DNA from: Scilla litardierei
Taxonomy: Eukaryota; Streptophyta; Magnoliopsida; Asparagales; Asparagaceae
NCBI GenBank assembly: GCA_030789695.1
Contig: CM061142.1
Coordinates: forward strand, 282,164,165 to 282,228,164
Reading direction: 5' to 3'
Length of the DNA stretch: 64,000 nt
This document shows, one piece after another, positions 9,793 to 20,784 of the stretch; position 1 is the stretch's first letter, and every line of letters starts with the position of its first letter. Both the position numbers and the translations under genes were made by a program. Under the pieces are notes generated by a model that was not told the DNA's origin, did no database searches, and saw nothing but the letters and a program-made list of their open reading frames with translations.

Positions 9793-11807
9793 TGCCTCGT
9801 CTCAAATGATGTGAGAACTACGCCCAAGCGTAGGAGATCGTGCAAGTAATATCCTGGTGAGTCCAGGTATCGAATCCGCGGGACAACTGACCTGCAAAAC
9901 TACGAACGTCAATCTGTAAAGAGTAATAATACGATGTTAGCCAACCACCTATCGAATACGAAGATATAGGATCAAGAGTATCAAATAGCAAAAGAAAACG
10001 ATATTTACGGTAACTTGGAGAGGGATACAAGTATGGGGAGCATGTGTTGGGTTTGATTTCGTTAGGGTGTGCACAATCAAAGAATATCAACACCTTTTCT
10101 ATAACTCGACGTTTCGTCCGGTCAGGGCACGAGAACGTCGGAAATTATGGCGATCAAGCATATAGAAACGTGCCAAAAAATTATACAATTAAAATAGGGC
10201 GAAAAGATATAGAAGTCAATAATCACGACACCCTAACTACGTTAACACCAACACATATAAAGCGGATGCGCTACGGTTGTGAGTTCATTAGGAGTTAATA
10301 ATCGCTGAAATATCATGTCTTTTATATAACTCAACGCTTCGTCCGGTCAGGGCACGAAGACGTCGGAAGATGAAACGATGAAAACTAGTCAAAGTGGCCG
10401 TATACGCATCACTAGCAACATTGATTTCATTAAACGATAAAAGCAATAATAAGTTCAGATTAGTGAACATAAATTGGCTAGCCTTGTCATGGCCTAGCCA
10501 TACAGGATGTAAATAATATCGACAATAAGCAAATGCCCAATAAATACGTTGTAGAAATCAATGTTACGAGTGATTTTGACATGAAAATAGGGCTAAAGAC
10601 ATGAAATTCATCAACTAAATACTCCTAATTACATCACAACCATAGCACAATGAGATTAGCCACGCATGGTGTAAAAACAATCAAGTTTCATGGCCAAATA
10701 CATCGTTTTAATAGCCAAAATACAAAGAAATACACCAAATACGGGTTATAAGTTCAAGAATTTATCACCAAATCTCCTCTTTAAAGCCCAAAACTCCTTT
10801 AGAATAGGAAGAATAGCCTCTGGAATTTTTCAGAATTTTCCCCTGGAGAAATACGCACAGTAGCCGCTCCAAAAGTCCCAAAATACGCCAGAATACCCCC
10901 AAAATCCTAGAAATACGCTTATATAATAGCATTGCGGGTTTTGGGGGCTTAACGGGTCAAAACCCGCTCAAAATCCGATCCAAACCCACTTAAATCGGTC
11001 GACGCAAATGTGAGCCGTCGGATCGAGGCGGGATTCGATCACAAATCGCCACGTGTCCTTCATTTTTCGCGCCCCGCCCGCTTCGCTTCGTTGCTTCGGG
11101 TTTGATTCGGATTCACCATCGACCGTTTGATCTTCGATCTGCGTCTCGGATGAAGCCACGTAGCTGCTCCTTCGAATTCGCTGCGGGATGGATTCTAACC
11201 GTTGGATTCGAGATCGGGCGGCTGAGATTCGACCGCTTCTTCGCTCGTCTCCGCTTCGCGCTAGGTCGTTGGATCATCATCCAACGTTCGATACAGCGCC
11301 GCGTCACCCGCCTTGTTGATGCCGTTGGATTCTCGATCAGCGGACCACATCGCGCCACGTCACCAGTTGCTGAGTGCGAAAGCGGGAGAGATGCTGGCCG
11401 TAGGATCTCGATCCAACGCACCAGAATGAGCCACATAGCCGCTTGCTGAGCGCCGTCGGATCTGAGCGGGAACGGCTCTGATGCTGCCACCGCTTGCGCC
11501 AAGATTCGTGCAAACTTATTTTAATTCTAACAAATGGTATTCTGCATTCAAAATTCATAGAAATTAGCATAGATCTCAGAAAAATACAAATAAATAGTCG
11601 TTGGAATCGTGAGATCGAGACGATGCTAGGAAAAATATAAAAATGCAGAAATACACAATCAAATTCACGTTTTGTGCACAAATAGAGTAATTTCTCTAAT
11701 AAATGATGATGAGAAAAATACGAATGTATTAGAGATAAATTAAGCATCATATGGGCACAGAATAGGACTAATAAGGGGGTTAAATATGCAATATTCACTC
11801 CGAATCA
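9793..11807 (-). repeat. 5' LTR of element N
   Basis: 2015 bp, the partner of 5495-7511. It is flanked on the right by TSD GCGCC (11808-11812). It starts (minus) TGATTCGGAGTGAATATT and ends GACGAGGCA. Confidence 0.93.
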
Positions 11808-11812
11808 GCGCC

Positions 11813-12980
11813 CCGGCCAAACCCCCCTGCAGGGGGGGGGCGCCTCCCGCGGCCGAACCCCCCTACAGGGGGGCACCTCCACGGCCGATCACCCCCCCAC
11901 TAATGAGGAAGGGGGGCTCATTTTCCTTCAATTTTAGGGGTGGGGGTGGCATCTTGCTCCGGCAATGCTCTCCCTCCCCTCCCTCTACCATTGAGGAGAA
12001 GGTGAAGGGGCATGCCGGCTGATCTCTAACCAGATGGTTAGAGATTAGGGTTTTCACAAAATAAACCCTATAGGCCATTGGGTTATAATTTCAGCGAATT
12101 GGGTTTCAAGCCCATAAAATTACATATTTATTTTTAAAAGCTAAAACTCAAATTTGGCCCGAAGCCAAAATTTAGAGGCAAATGATTATGCGTAACTGCG
12201 GAATGGGCCACAAGCCCATATAATTAAAACTATTTTTTGGCCCGAAGCCACAAAATAATTTATAAATTCGGCATTTGAAATATGAGAAATATTTGTATTT
12301 TTTTAACGGGATATAAAATTGGCATATTTAAACTCGGAGAAAACTTTGTAAAATCACAATTAATTTATATAGTCCATGTTGAAAAATTTATTTAAACATC
12401 GCTCTTGCAAATTATTATCTATGGTTTACTAGGATTCTATTTTTCAAAATATAACTATCTTAAAGATCCTGAGACCGCTCTGCCGTTAGTCAACTAACCT
12501 AACAGTGTATGACGTTTCCACGTGGTCTACGAGATAATTATATTTTCTAGTTTTCTTTACCATATGTTATGCTTGAGATATATGCGTGGTTGTTTATTTT
12601 TATACCTGTAGCATATTTAGAACTACGTGGATGTTTAAATAAGTAACAATGTGTCTTTCGGGATCGGCCATTGTATACCTATTTACATTCCTTGTACTTT
12701 TATTTTCTTTTGAGAGAATTTGTAAGTGAGGAAATTTGTATAAAAAGCCAAAGCTCGATGCAATAGCATATGAAGACGAAGGTTCAAAATGCAGATATAG
12801 GGACCCACCTTGGGTTTCCGAAGTTGTATTTTTCTTTTCTTTTATGGACTGTAAACGAACTTTGGACTGTGTACTTTTTTTTGGGTATCTGGCCGATCCC
12901 CGCATTTTTACTTGTTTATTTCTTTATGCATGAATTTTGAATTTATTTTAATTCATGCTTATCTTTAATTGCATAAATAA
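11813..12980 (+). other. C1 leader, part 2
   Basis: The GC-rich tract continues (11813-11900, GGCCGAACCCCCC repeats), then comes AT-rich sequence to the gag ATG. Landmarks shared with the C2 leader are AAGATCCTGAGACCGCTCTG with GTTAGTCAACTAAC (12462-12520), a GGGATCGGCCA/TGGCCGATCCC inverted repeat (12660-12670 and 12890-12900), and TTTGTAAGTGAGG (12719-12731) with a near-consensus 5' splice site. No ORF is conserved here. Such a long structured leader would hinder cap-dependent scanning to gag unless it is spliced or bypassed (inference). Confidence 0.75.
12660..12900. repeat. 11-bp inverted repeat bracketing pre-gag segment (C1)
   Basis: GGGATCGGCCA at 12660-12670 and its perfect inverse TGGCCGATCCC at 12890-12900. 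They enclose the GTAAGT-bearing segment and end 80 bp before the gag ATG. C2 keeps a 9-bp version (21545-21553 and 60834-60842), separated only by inserted G3. Confidence 0.8.
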
Positions 12981-13994
12981 ATGGCTAAATTGGCAAGCGT
13001 CGATTTCGAAGTCCTTGACTCTGCAGGGAAGAATTACCTGAGTTGGCGAGTGGACCTGAAGTTCCACTTGCGTTCAATGGCTCTCCTTGGTTCCATTTTG
13101 GCTCCTTCCTCGGCCGCAGCTGCGGCCGAAGCTTCTGCTACATCTAGCAGCAGCTCTCCAACCACTGTATCCGATGTAGATAAGGCGAAAGCCATAATCT
13201 ACATTAGGAAACATATAGATCGGACCTTAAAGGCCGAATACTTAACGGTTGAGGACCCAAAGGACCTGTGGACAGCGCTGGAAGCACGGTATAAACATCA
13301 AATTGATGTTATATTACCCCGTGCCAGTTATGAGTGGGAAAACCTTAGGCTTCAGGACTATATGTCCGTCGCTGAGTATAATTCTGCACTTCATAACATC
13401 ACCTCACGCCTGAAGTTGTGCGGTGAAGAAGTGACAGAACAGCACATGTTGGAAAAGACATTTACCTCGTTTCACGAGAAAGATGCAATCCTCATGCAGC
13501 AGTATCGTGAACGCAATTTCACGAAATTCTACGATCTGATCTCATGCCTACTTAGGACAGAGCAGAATCGAGACTTACTGCTTGCAACTCATAACTTACG
13601 TCCAGCTGGCACTGCCCCTATCCCTGAAGCCAACCACGTTTCTCCCCAGAAGTGGAAAAACAAGAGGAAGGCTAAAAACACCAAAGGGAAAGCTGTAATG
13701 AAGCAACCAAGAGGTGCAGCTCCCCAGACAAACAAAAACAATAAGGGAAAGCGAAACTTCACTTGGAAGCGAAAGAACACCGAGCAAGTGTCACTTCCTA
13801 AGAATAACTGGGAGGATAAATGCCATAGATGCGGCATGACTGGCCATTGGTCCAGAAACTGCCGCACTCCTCGCCACCTACAGGATCTATACTAGGCGAG
13901 CCAGAAGTCTCTACCTGAAACAAACTTGGCGGCTGTTCAGCCGCCAACAATGTTTACTGAACAAGACTTCGAGAACGACAACCTGCTCGATTGA
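12981..13994 (+). pseudogene. gag: Copia gag of C1, premature stop near C terminus
   Basis: Capsid/nucleocapsid protein. It starts MAKLASVDFEVLDSAGKNYL. The UBN2-type gag core (residues about 60-200) includes KAEYLTVEDPKDLWTALE and YNSALHNITSRLKLCGEE, followed by a basic K/R-rich region (about 220-275). A CCHC zinc knuckle CHRCGMTGHWSRNC lies near residues 282-295. The frame stops at TAG 13893-13895. Compared with C2, the natural end is a further 33 codons on, at TGA 13992-13994 (the last residues read FENDNLLD). An Ala/Ser-rich insert at residues about 39-62 is absent from C2. Gag ends in its own stop rather than running into pol. Confidence 0.88.
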
Positions 13995-14121
13995 GCATCA
14001 TCTTTTATCTATGCATTTAGAATTCGATGTATCTTCATCTTTTATTTGCTTTAGTACGAACTTTTATTTTTGAATGTTGTCTACATTTCGCTCAAATAAA
14101 ATTTCGTTTTTGCTTATATAG
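13995..14121 (+). other. AT-rich gag-pol spacer with AATAAA and acceptor-like AG (C1)
   Basis: 127 nt of T-rich sequence between the gag stop and the pol ATG. It contains AATAAAATTTCGTTTTT (from 14095) and ends TTTGCTTATATAG directly before ATG at 14122. C2 has a 126-nt equivalent with the same two signals, although most other bases differ. Confidence 0.7.
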
Positions 14122-17100
14122 ATGAAGTATGAGTGCCTAGTGGACTGTGCCTCGATGCACACAATCCTTCGCGATCATTGCTATTTTAATAGCGTAAATA
14201 AATATGACGGTCCTGTTATCACAATCAGGACTGTCCCAAATAATCGAAGGATCTGGTGAAGCAATTATATTGCTCCCAAATAACACAAGACTTCAAATAA
14301 ATAATGCATTATTCTCTCCTAAATCAAATAGAAATCTCGTAAGTTTCAAGGACTTCCGTTTAAACGGATATCACTTAGAAACCAGAGATGAAAATAAGGT
14401 TTAATATCTGTATGTAACTCGTCAGAAAGATGACCAGAAGATCATCTACGAACGATTCAAGGGACTCCCGTCGGGTCTCTACCAAACATACATTCAACCT
14501 ATAGAAGCCAATATGACTGAGCACCAGACGTGCCAATCACTGCTAGAGTTCCAACTCTGGCACAATAGACTTGGCCACCCTGGAACAGCAATGATGCGAC
14601 GCATCATCACTGAATCCCGTGGACACAAATTGAAGAACCTGAAGATTCTTCAAAAGGGTGAATTTCCTTGTCTCCCTTATTTCAAGGGAAAACTTATAAC
14701 GAGACCATCCCTCCTGAAAGTGTGATTAGAGTCTCCTGGCTTCCTTGAGAGAATTCATGGTGACATTTGCGGGCCTATTCACCCCGCAAGTGGCCCATTT
14801 CGGTACTTCATGGTACTGATTGATGCATTAACCAAATGGTCTTATATGTGCCTCTTGTCCACCCGCAACCTAGCTTTTCCAAAGCTATTGGCACAAATAA
14901 TAAGGTTGCGTGCTCATTTCCCCGATAACCATATCAAGAAACTACGTCTTGATAATGCGGGAGAATTTACTTCACAAGTCTTCGAAGACTATTGCCGGGC
15001 AACGGGTATTGAAGTTGAACATCCTGTAGCACATGTTCACACCCAGAACGGATTAGATGTGTCCCTTATAAAGAGACTCCAATGGATTGCACGTCCATTG
15101 CTTATGCAATCCCAGTTGCCGGTGGATGCTTGGGGCATGCTATTTTACATGCCGCATCACTTATTAGGATAAGACCCTCTGGAGGTCATACTTTATCCCC
15201 GATGCAACTAGCATATGGCGCACCTCCGGATATCTCTCATTTGAAAGTGTTTGGTTGTGCGGTATATGTCTCAATAGCACCACCTCAGAGGACCAAAATG
15301 GGTCCTCATCGTCGTCTAGGTATATATATTGGGTTTGATTCGCCCTCTATTATCAGATACCTTAAACCCCTGACGGGTGACGCATTCAAGGCAAGTTTTA
15401 CTGACTGTGAATTTGATGAGAAAATTTTTCCTCAACTGGGCACACAGTCTAAGAAGCCAGAAGCTACTGAGACCATTAGTTGGGACCAGAAATCTTTGTC
15501 CCTATATGATCTGTGTACTAATATGTGTGAAGATGAGATCCTGAAGATCCTTCAAATCCAGAATACAGTACATCTTTTGCCGGATAAGTTTACGGACAAC
15601 CAGAAGATTGTCCGTTCACACGTCCCTGCTGCCAATACGCCAGCTAGGATTGACATCCCCATAGATGGATGCAATCCACCGGCAGCAGAATTGGTTGTAC
15701 CTCAAATGAAAAGAGGACGCCCACCAGGTTTAAAAGATAAAGTTCCTCGAAAGAGGAAGACTCCTGGAGATACTAAGATTATCCCTCCACAGGATGCTGA
15801 GCTCAGACCAGCTACTTCTCCCCTCCTGATTTCCCCGGCAGAGGAAACAATAGGAGAAACATCATTAAATTTTGTACGTACTGGAGAAGTATTGGACAGA
15901 AATAGCATAGTCGTCGACGACGATTTTGCGTTCGATATTGCCGTTCACGTCACTGAATATGAAGATGACGTCGAACCACGATCTCTAGCGGAATGTAAAC
16001 GCAGAGATGATTGGCCAAAGTGGGACGAGGCAATAAGAGTAGAGCTGGACTCACTCTTGAAACGCAAAGTCTTTGGACCAGTAGTCCAAACACCAGTAGG
16101 TGTAAAGCCTGTGGGATATAAGCGGGTTTTCATAAGAAAAAGATATGAAAATAATGTGATCGTTCGCTATAAGGCACGCCTTGTAGCCCAGGGATTTTCC
16201 CAAAGACCGGGGATTAATTACGAAGATACGTATTCCCCGGTCATGGATTCGATCACATTCCGATTTTTAATAAGCCTAACTTCTCTGAAAAGCCTAGAAA
16301 TGCAGCTCATGGACGTTGTGACTGCATATCTATATGGCGATATAGATAAAAATATCTATATGAGACTTCCTGATGGGTTTAATCTACCCCCAGAGATGAA
16401 AGAGATACCTCGGAACGTATTCTCAGTAAGGCTACATAGATCATTATATGGTCTAAAACAATCGGACAAGATGTGGTATAACAGACTTAGTGATTTCCTT
16501 GCACAGCAAGGATTCACGAATAATGAAGTCTGCCCGTGTATCTTTATCAAAAGAACGGGAACATGATTCGTCATCATAGCTGTATATGTAGATGACTTAA
16601 ATCTCATAGGATCTCTTGCAGAGATCAATGAGATATCTGAAAGCCTAAAACATACTTTTGAAATGAAAGACCTAGGCAAAACAAAGTATTGTCTTGGCTT
16701 ACAGATAGAACACCTAAGAGGTGGAATCCTATTACACCAATCTAATTATACAAAGAAACGTTTACGCAAGTTTCATATGGATAAATGTCATCCTTTAGGT
16801 ACTCCTATGGTCGAAAGATCACTAGATGTACATAAGGACCCCTTCCGGCCACTGGAAGAGGGGGAGGAGATACTGGGTCCTGAATACCCTACCTCAGTGC
16901 CATTGGAGCACTTCTATATCTGGCTAACTGTACGCATCCCGATATAGCGTTTACAGTTAATCTTCTAGCCAGACACAGTGCAGCGCCCACAAAGCGCCAC
17001 TGGAACGGAGTAAAGCATCTTCTGCGATACCTCCAGGGTTCCATTGATCTTGGACTTTACTACCAGAGAGGTGCCTCCCCCAAATTATTTGGTTATGCTG

Positions 17101-17567
17101 ATGCAGGTTATCTCTTAGATCCGCACACGGAAAAATCCCAAACAGGTTTTGTTTTTACCTACGGAGGTACTGCTATCTCCTGGAGATCGGTAAAGCAAAC
17201 CACAACAGCTACATCATCCAACCATTCAGAGCTCATTACGATCTATGAAGCAAGCAGAGAGTGCTATTGGCTACGATCCGTCGTCCAACACATTCTTCAA
17301 TCTACTGGCATGAAGACCGGTGATTTGGAGCCTACCGTCCAGTTTGAAGACAATGCTGCGTGCATTGCTCAACTTCAAAAGGGCTACATCAAGGGCGACA
17401 TGACGAAGCACATATCTCACAAGTTTTTCTGGACACGTGAGCTAAAGGAGGACAAGAAGATTGAAGTTCAGCAGATCCAGTCCTGCAACAACTTAGCTGA
17501 TCTTTTTACTAAGTCTTTGCCCAAATGTACTTTTGTAAAGCTTGTAAAGAACATTGGTATGCGATAA
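14122..17567 (+). pseudogene. pol: Copia pol of C1 (PR-IN-RT-RH), several frameshifts
   Basis: Protease begins MKYECLVDCASMHTIL (14122), with DCAS where the family has D-S/T-A/G. The frame shifts to 14204-14404 (IIEGSGEAIILLPN). GAG-pre-integrase follows at 14513-14725 (LWHNRLGHPG), where the second zinc-finger cysteine is lost (LPYFKG). The integrase core at about 14730-15200 keeps HGDICG and RLDNAGEF; a frameshift near 15110 joins the 15082-16566 frame, which carries the IN C-terminal part (PQRTKMGPHRRLGIYIGFDS) and the start of RT. RT has WPKWDEAIRVELDSL and YKARLVAQGFSQ. A TGA at 16564-16566 comes just before the catalytic YVDD (16585-16596), and the frame then continues to 16947. RNase H lies in another frame, about 16950-17567 (GYADAGYL...). 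It cannot yield a functional polyprotein. Confidence 0.9.
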
Positions 17568-17761
17568 TTGAAAGACCTGCAAGCCTGAAGCTTGTACGGA
17601 TCAGGGGGAGTAACCTGTGTGTTGCACTCTTTGTCCTTAAGCTGTTGGGTTTTCCCACTGGGTTTTCCACATCTAAGGTTTTAACGAGGCAAACACACTT
17701 ACTCTGGATCCAGAAGTATCCACCCCTCTTTGCCTCAGATGCTGAGACCAAAGTGATGAAT

Positions 17762-17774
17762 AGGTAAGGGGGAG
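17762..17774 (+). other. Polypurine tract of C1
   Basis: AGGTAAGGGGGAG immediately before the 3' LTR start TGTTATGAATG; it would prime plus-strand synthesis. Confidence 0.85.
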
Positions 17775-17954
17775 TGTTATGAATGAGGGAGGCCTTTGGC
17801 CTCCCCTCCTTCATTACCCACTTCATTGGTCCCCATTACTATGAGTAATGGGGACCCTTGGTCTCTTTGAGGCCCTCCATCTCCCCTCTCTACATGAATA
17901 TATAGAGAACTATGGACAAGTGCCATGGTTACTCATTCTTTTGCTAAGAAAGTT

Positions 17955-17991
<37 letters not shown>

Positions 17992-18011
17992 AGTCCTATC
18001 ACTTTCCAACA
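17775..18011 (+). repeat. 3' LTR of copia C1
   Basis: 237 bp, TGTTATGAATGAGG...CTTTCCAACA. It differs from the 5' LTR by lacking the duplicated CATTACCCACTTCATTGG segment and by an expanded (CT)n run at about 17960-17990. Followed by TSD AATTT. Confidence 0.93.
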
Positions 18012-18023
18012 AATTTAAATATA

Positions 18024-18177
18024 TGTCCCTTGTTGTGAACGGTTATTTAACCAGGTCGGTTGAGATTCTGGACTATCCTAGAGATAGGCCCATATCATTG
18101 TAAACCCATCTTGTATTCTCCCCATTGCCTATAAATAAAGAGATGGGGGCTCCTCCCCCATTAGTTGATTCATAACA
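18024..18177 (+). repeat. 5' LTR of copia C2
   Basis: 154 bp, TGTCCCTTGTTGTG...TTCATAACA. Contains TATAAATAAAG at about 18130. Length and 3' end match the B LTR. The start at 18024 is inferred from TG and the D flank only. Confidence 0.65.
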
Positions 18178-18191
18178 CGTTATCAGCACGA
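18178..18191 (+). other. PBS, tRNA-Ile anticodon-loop type (C2)
   Basis: CGTTATCAGCACGA abuts the LTR. It is the longest match of the three copies to the complement of the plant tRNA-Ile(AAU) anticodon arm, with the single difference at the wobble position. Confidence 0.7.
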
Positions 18192-18538
18192 GCCTCTAAA
18201 ATTTTTTCTTTTCCACAAAATTTTTTCGTTCGTTGCGAAGGCGAGACGGGAGATCCACGAGCGCGGTACTAGGCTTCCTCAATTGAGCGTCGTCATCCGC
18301 GTAGGGCTTCGTGTAACCGTCGCTATATCCGGAGGACGGATATAGAGGTAAAAACACTAAAAACGATGTTTTTAATCATACGTATGATTGCGTTACCCCT
18401 TGATCTCGCAAGATCGGTATGGGGTTCGATTGTCGCCTTGAAAACGACGAATTTTTCATCTCAATAATCAAATTTTTAAGGTTTATTTTTGTGAACCCTA
18501 GATTTTACCCGCCGACGTCTTTGCTGCCGGCCATTCCC
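18192..18538 (+). other. C2 leader, first part
   Basis: Noncoding leader between the PBS and solo LTR S. CG-containing segments (CGAAGGCGAGACGGGAG; TATATCCGGAGGACGGATATAG, a perfect-looking hairpin at about 18326-18347) precede AT-rich sequence. No gene is seen. Confidence 0.65.
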
Positions 18539-20276
18539 TGTAATGCCCTACCAGCTACTGCACAAGTACTAGAGGGGGGGTGAATAGTACTTTAAAATAA
18601 TAAGGAGTATAATTCCAAATTAAATTGCAAACAACTACCAAATCAATTTGCGGAAGCTTAAATTGAATGACAACACAAAATTAACAATGCTAACAAACGA
18701 AGTTAATGGGTTCGGATCCACCCAAGTCTCCCCGACTTGTTCCCGGTGATCCTACGTCCCAACCACCCGGATCCCCTCCGGATACTTGAGTTAGAAACCC
18801 TAACTCAAGATTTCCACTATGAATATCTTGTGAAAAACCTTCACAAGATCAAATCATACATGCAATGGCAAAGAGAATCCCACAACCCGGGATCACAATC
18901 TTCTCTCACAACCGAGAGAACCAATTAGCAATATTAATGAGTTTAAATGAAATAAACAATCTTACCATAAAATCCTATACCTTGAGTTTTTCTTACCCAA
19001 ATGGTGAAATGAAGGATTTGAGGAAGATGAAGTCACCAAGACCTAGCACCAAGGAAATGACCAGCAATCGGTGCCTAGGAATGAGTTGGAGACTTGGATC
19101 AAGCAATAGCTTGAAGAGCTCACCAAGAACAAGCTTCTCTCTAGATCTAGAAATGAGAGAGAATGGGTTTCTTGTGAGGAAGAGAGCTTTAGATTTGAGG
19201 GAGAATGGCTATCTCTTTAGAACTCAATGAATCTCTGAATGGAAGCTCTAACCTAGATAGAAATGACCTAGGTTCGTATTTATAGGGTCCCATAAAAACA
19301 AGTTAGGTCATTCACCAACGGATAGAAATCTGTGAGACTTAGTCGGTCAAAGAATAATCACTGACCGACTAGTTCATCAACTAGTCGGTCAGCCAAACAA
19401 CGTGGACCGACTAAGAGTAGATCTGAGAAGAGATAGAATTTCAGACCTAGAAATCTAGTCGGTCCAAGAAGACTGTCTGACCGACTAGTTTCACAACTAG
19501 TCGGTCAGCCAAAGAACGTAGACCGACTAAGAGGCAAAATGACTAGTCTGAATGTAAAGTGACTTAGTCGGTCCAAGAACAAATGTTGACCGACTAAATT
19601 GTCAACTAGTCGGTCACCAAACGTTCTTAGACCGACTAACGGTAAACAGTAGCTTATGTGAAATTTAGAGTGAACAGTAAGTCACAACTAGTAGGTCAAA
19701 GAAGCATCACTGACCGACTAGTTCACAAACTAGTCGGTCGGTGAGTCAACGTAGACCGACTAACTGTAAACAGTAAAGTCCAAGAAATTAAGGAATCAAA
19801 CTAGTCGGTCCAAGAACAGTTGCCGACCGACTAGATCACCATCTAGTCGGTCAGTACTTGTTCTTGTACCAACTAACATGCACATACAAATCCGAATCGA
19901 AGCGCGACGCTTCGAGGAAGTTAGAATGAACTTGTGCAAGGATCCTAGAGCTACGAAATGAGTGTAATGAAGACAGAAACGTAAGATATACTCAAGGCTT
20001 AACATTCTATATATCGAAGCTAAAAGACTATAAATAAAACCTTAATAAATGGTCTTCGAGAGCTTCGATTGAATCTTCATAACTTCCAAAGCGTCGCAAG
20101 AGCTTCAACGAAGCTTTAGGCATGAATATGAGCTTTGGAAAGTGTTGAGATGTCGCTTTGAATGTTCTCGTGAATTTGGCGACGATCTCCAAAACTGCGC
20201 TCACAAATTGTTAGTTCATGGATTATTTATGTTTGCTCATCATCAAAACCAAATCCGGGGAGTCCAATATTCAACA
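18539..20276 (-). mobile_element. Solo SIRE-like LTR S in the C2 leader
   Basis: 1738 bp with TG...CA ends and TSD TTCCC at 18534-18538 and 20277-20281. On the minus strand it starts TGTTGAATATTGG, with TTTTGATGATGAGC soon after, and ends CTATTCACCCCCCCTCTAGT...GGCATTACA, the pattern of SIRE/Maximus-type copia LTRs. There is no PBS, PPT or internal region, so it looks like the product of LTR-LTR recombination. The open frames inside (for example 18737-19230) show no recognisable domain. Confidence 0.82.
19339..19865. repeat. Five-unit array of CTAGTCGGTC hairpins inside LTR S
   Basis: Units of about 110-120 bp begin near 19340, 19456, 19565, 19688 and 19801. Each carries TAGTCGGTC facing GACCGACTA, usually twice, separated by 10-20 nt of variable sequence, so every unit can fold into one or two 9-10 bp hairpins. 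The stems are kept while the loops differ. Confidence 0.85.
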
Positions 20277-20281
20277 TTCCC

Positions 20282-20690
20282 CCCCACCTGCCGATCCCCC
20301 TAAAAGAGGGGGTGGCCGCGCCCGCAGCGCCTTGGTGTCGGCCCCCCTCGCCTGCAGCGGGGGGGGTGCGCCGCCGCCCCGTCCCCCGATGCCCCCCACC
20401 AGCAGCGGGGGGGCCGCCCATGCCCGATGCCCCCCGCCCGCAGCGGGGGGCCGTCGATGCCCCCCTCGCCCGCAGCAGGGGGGCCGCCCATGCTCCGATG
20501 CCCCCCGCCCGCAGCGGGGGGCCGCCGGTGTTCCCCCGCCCACAGCGGGGGGCCACCCATGCCCCAATGCCCCCCGCCCGCAGTGGGGGGCCGTCGGCGT
20601 TTCCCCCCAGCCCGTAGCGAGGGGGCCGCCATCAACCCCTTGCCCGCCCCTTCGCCTCCCCCGGGGGCCCGCCATCGGCGGAAACGAAGG
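20282..20690. repeat. GC-rich hairpin array in C2 leader
   Basis: About ten imperfect copies of a CCCCCCGCCCGCAGCGGGGGG hairpin, separated by short spacers with CCATGCCC or GTCGATG. Six frames stay open through it because of composition; I call none of them a gene. Confidence 0.85.
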
Positions 20691-20784
20691 AGGAGGAGGC
20701 GGCGGCTAAACCCTAGTTGCCGCCCCCCTAAGCCCAATTGGGCTTTTTCGCGGCCCAAAACAAAAAAAATACTTTTCCTTTTTT

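Larger units (their letters stand above)
5495..11807 (-). mobile_element. Non-autonomous Athila-related element N (gag only)
   Basis: Complete 6.3-kb minus-strand element with about 2.0-kb LTRs at 5495-7511 (3') and 9793-11807 (5'), tRNA-Asp PBS and PPT, and TSD GCGCC on both sides. The internal 2.28 kb encodes only a short gag-like protein; there is no PR, RT, RH or IN. LTR ends, a long internal LTR block (GATTCCAACGACTATTTATT and beyond), the PPT hairpin and a 3' noncoding block match the Athila element at 22109-32072. This fits an element mobilised in trans by Athila enzymes. The LTRs are very similar by eye. Confidence 0.9.
4845..18011 (+). mobile_element. Copia element C1 (interrupted by N)
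   Basis: Plus-strand Ty1/copia with both LTRs (4845-5100 and 17775-18011) and TSD AATTT at 4840-4844 and 18012-18016. Order: LTR, PBS, leader, gag, AT-rich spacer, pol (PR-IN-RT-RH), PPT, LTR. The leader is split by N between 5494 and 11808, so the element without N is about 6.8 kb. IN precedes RT, which fixes the copia superfamily. I do not assign a lineage; the gag type (LASVDFEVLDSAGKNYLSW) recurs in C2. All coding parts are damaged. Confidence 0.92.

Noticed and set aside
5520..10093. 91-codon minus frame repeated at 5520-5795 and 9818-10093
   Set aside because: Two copies of one LTR position in N; a duplicated LTR keeps any chance ORF, and there is no recognisable feature.
19339..19865. 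CRISPR-like regularly spaced palindromic repeats
   Set aside because: Spacing and repeat length are irregular, they lie within a plant LTR, and no cas gene or prokaryotic context exists.
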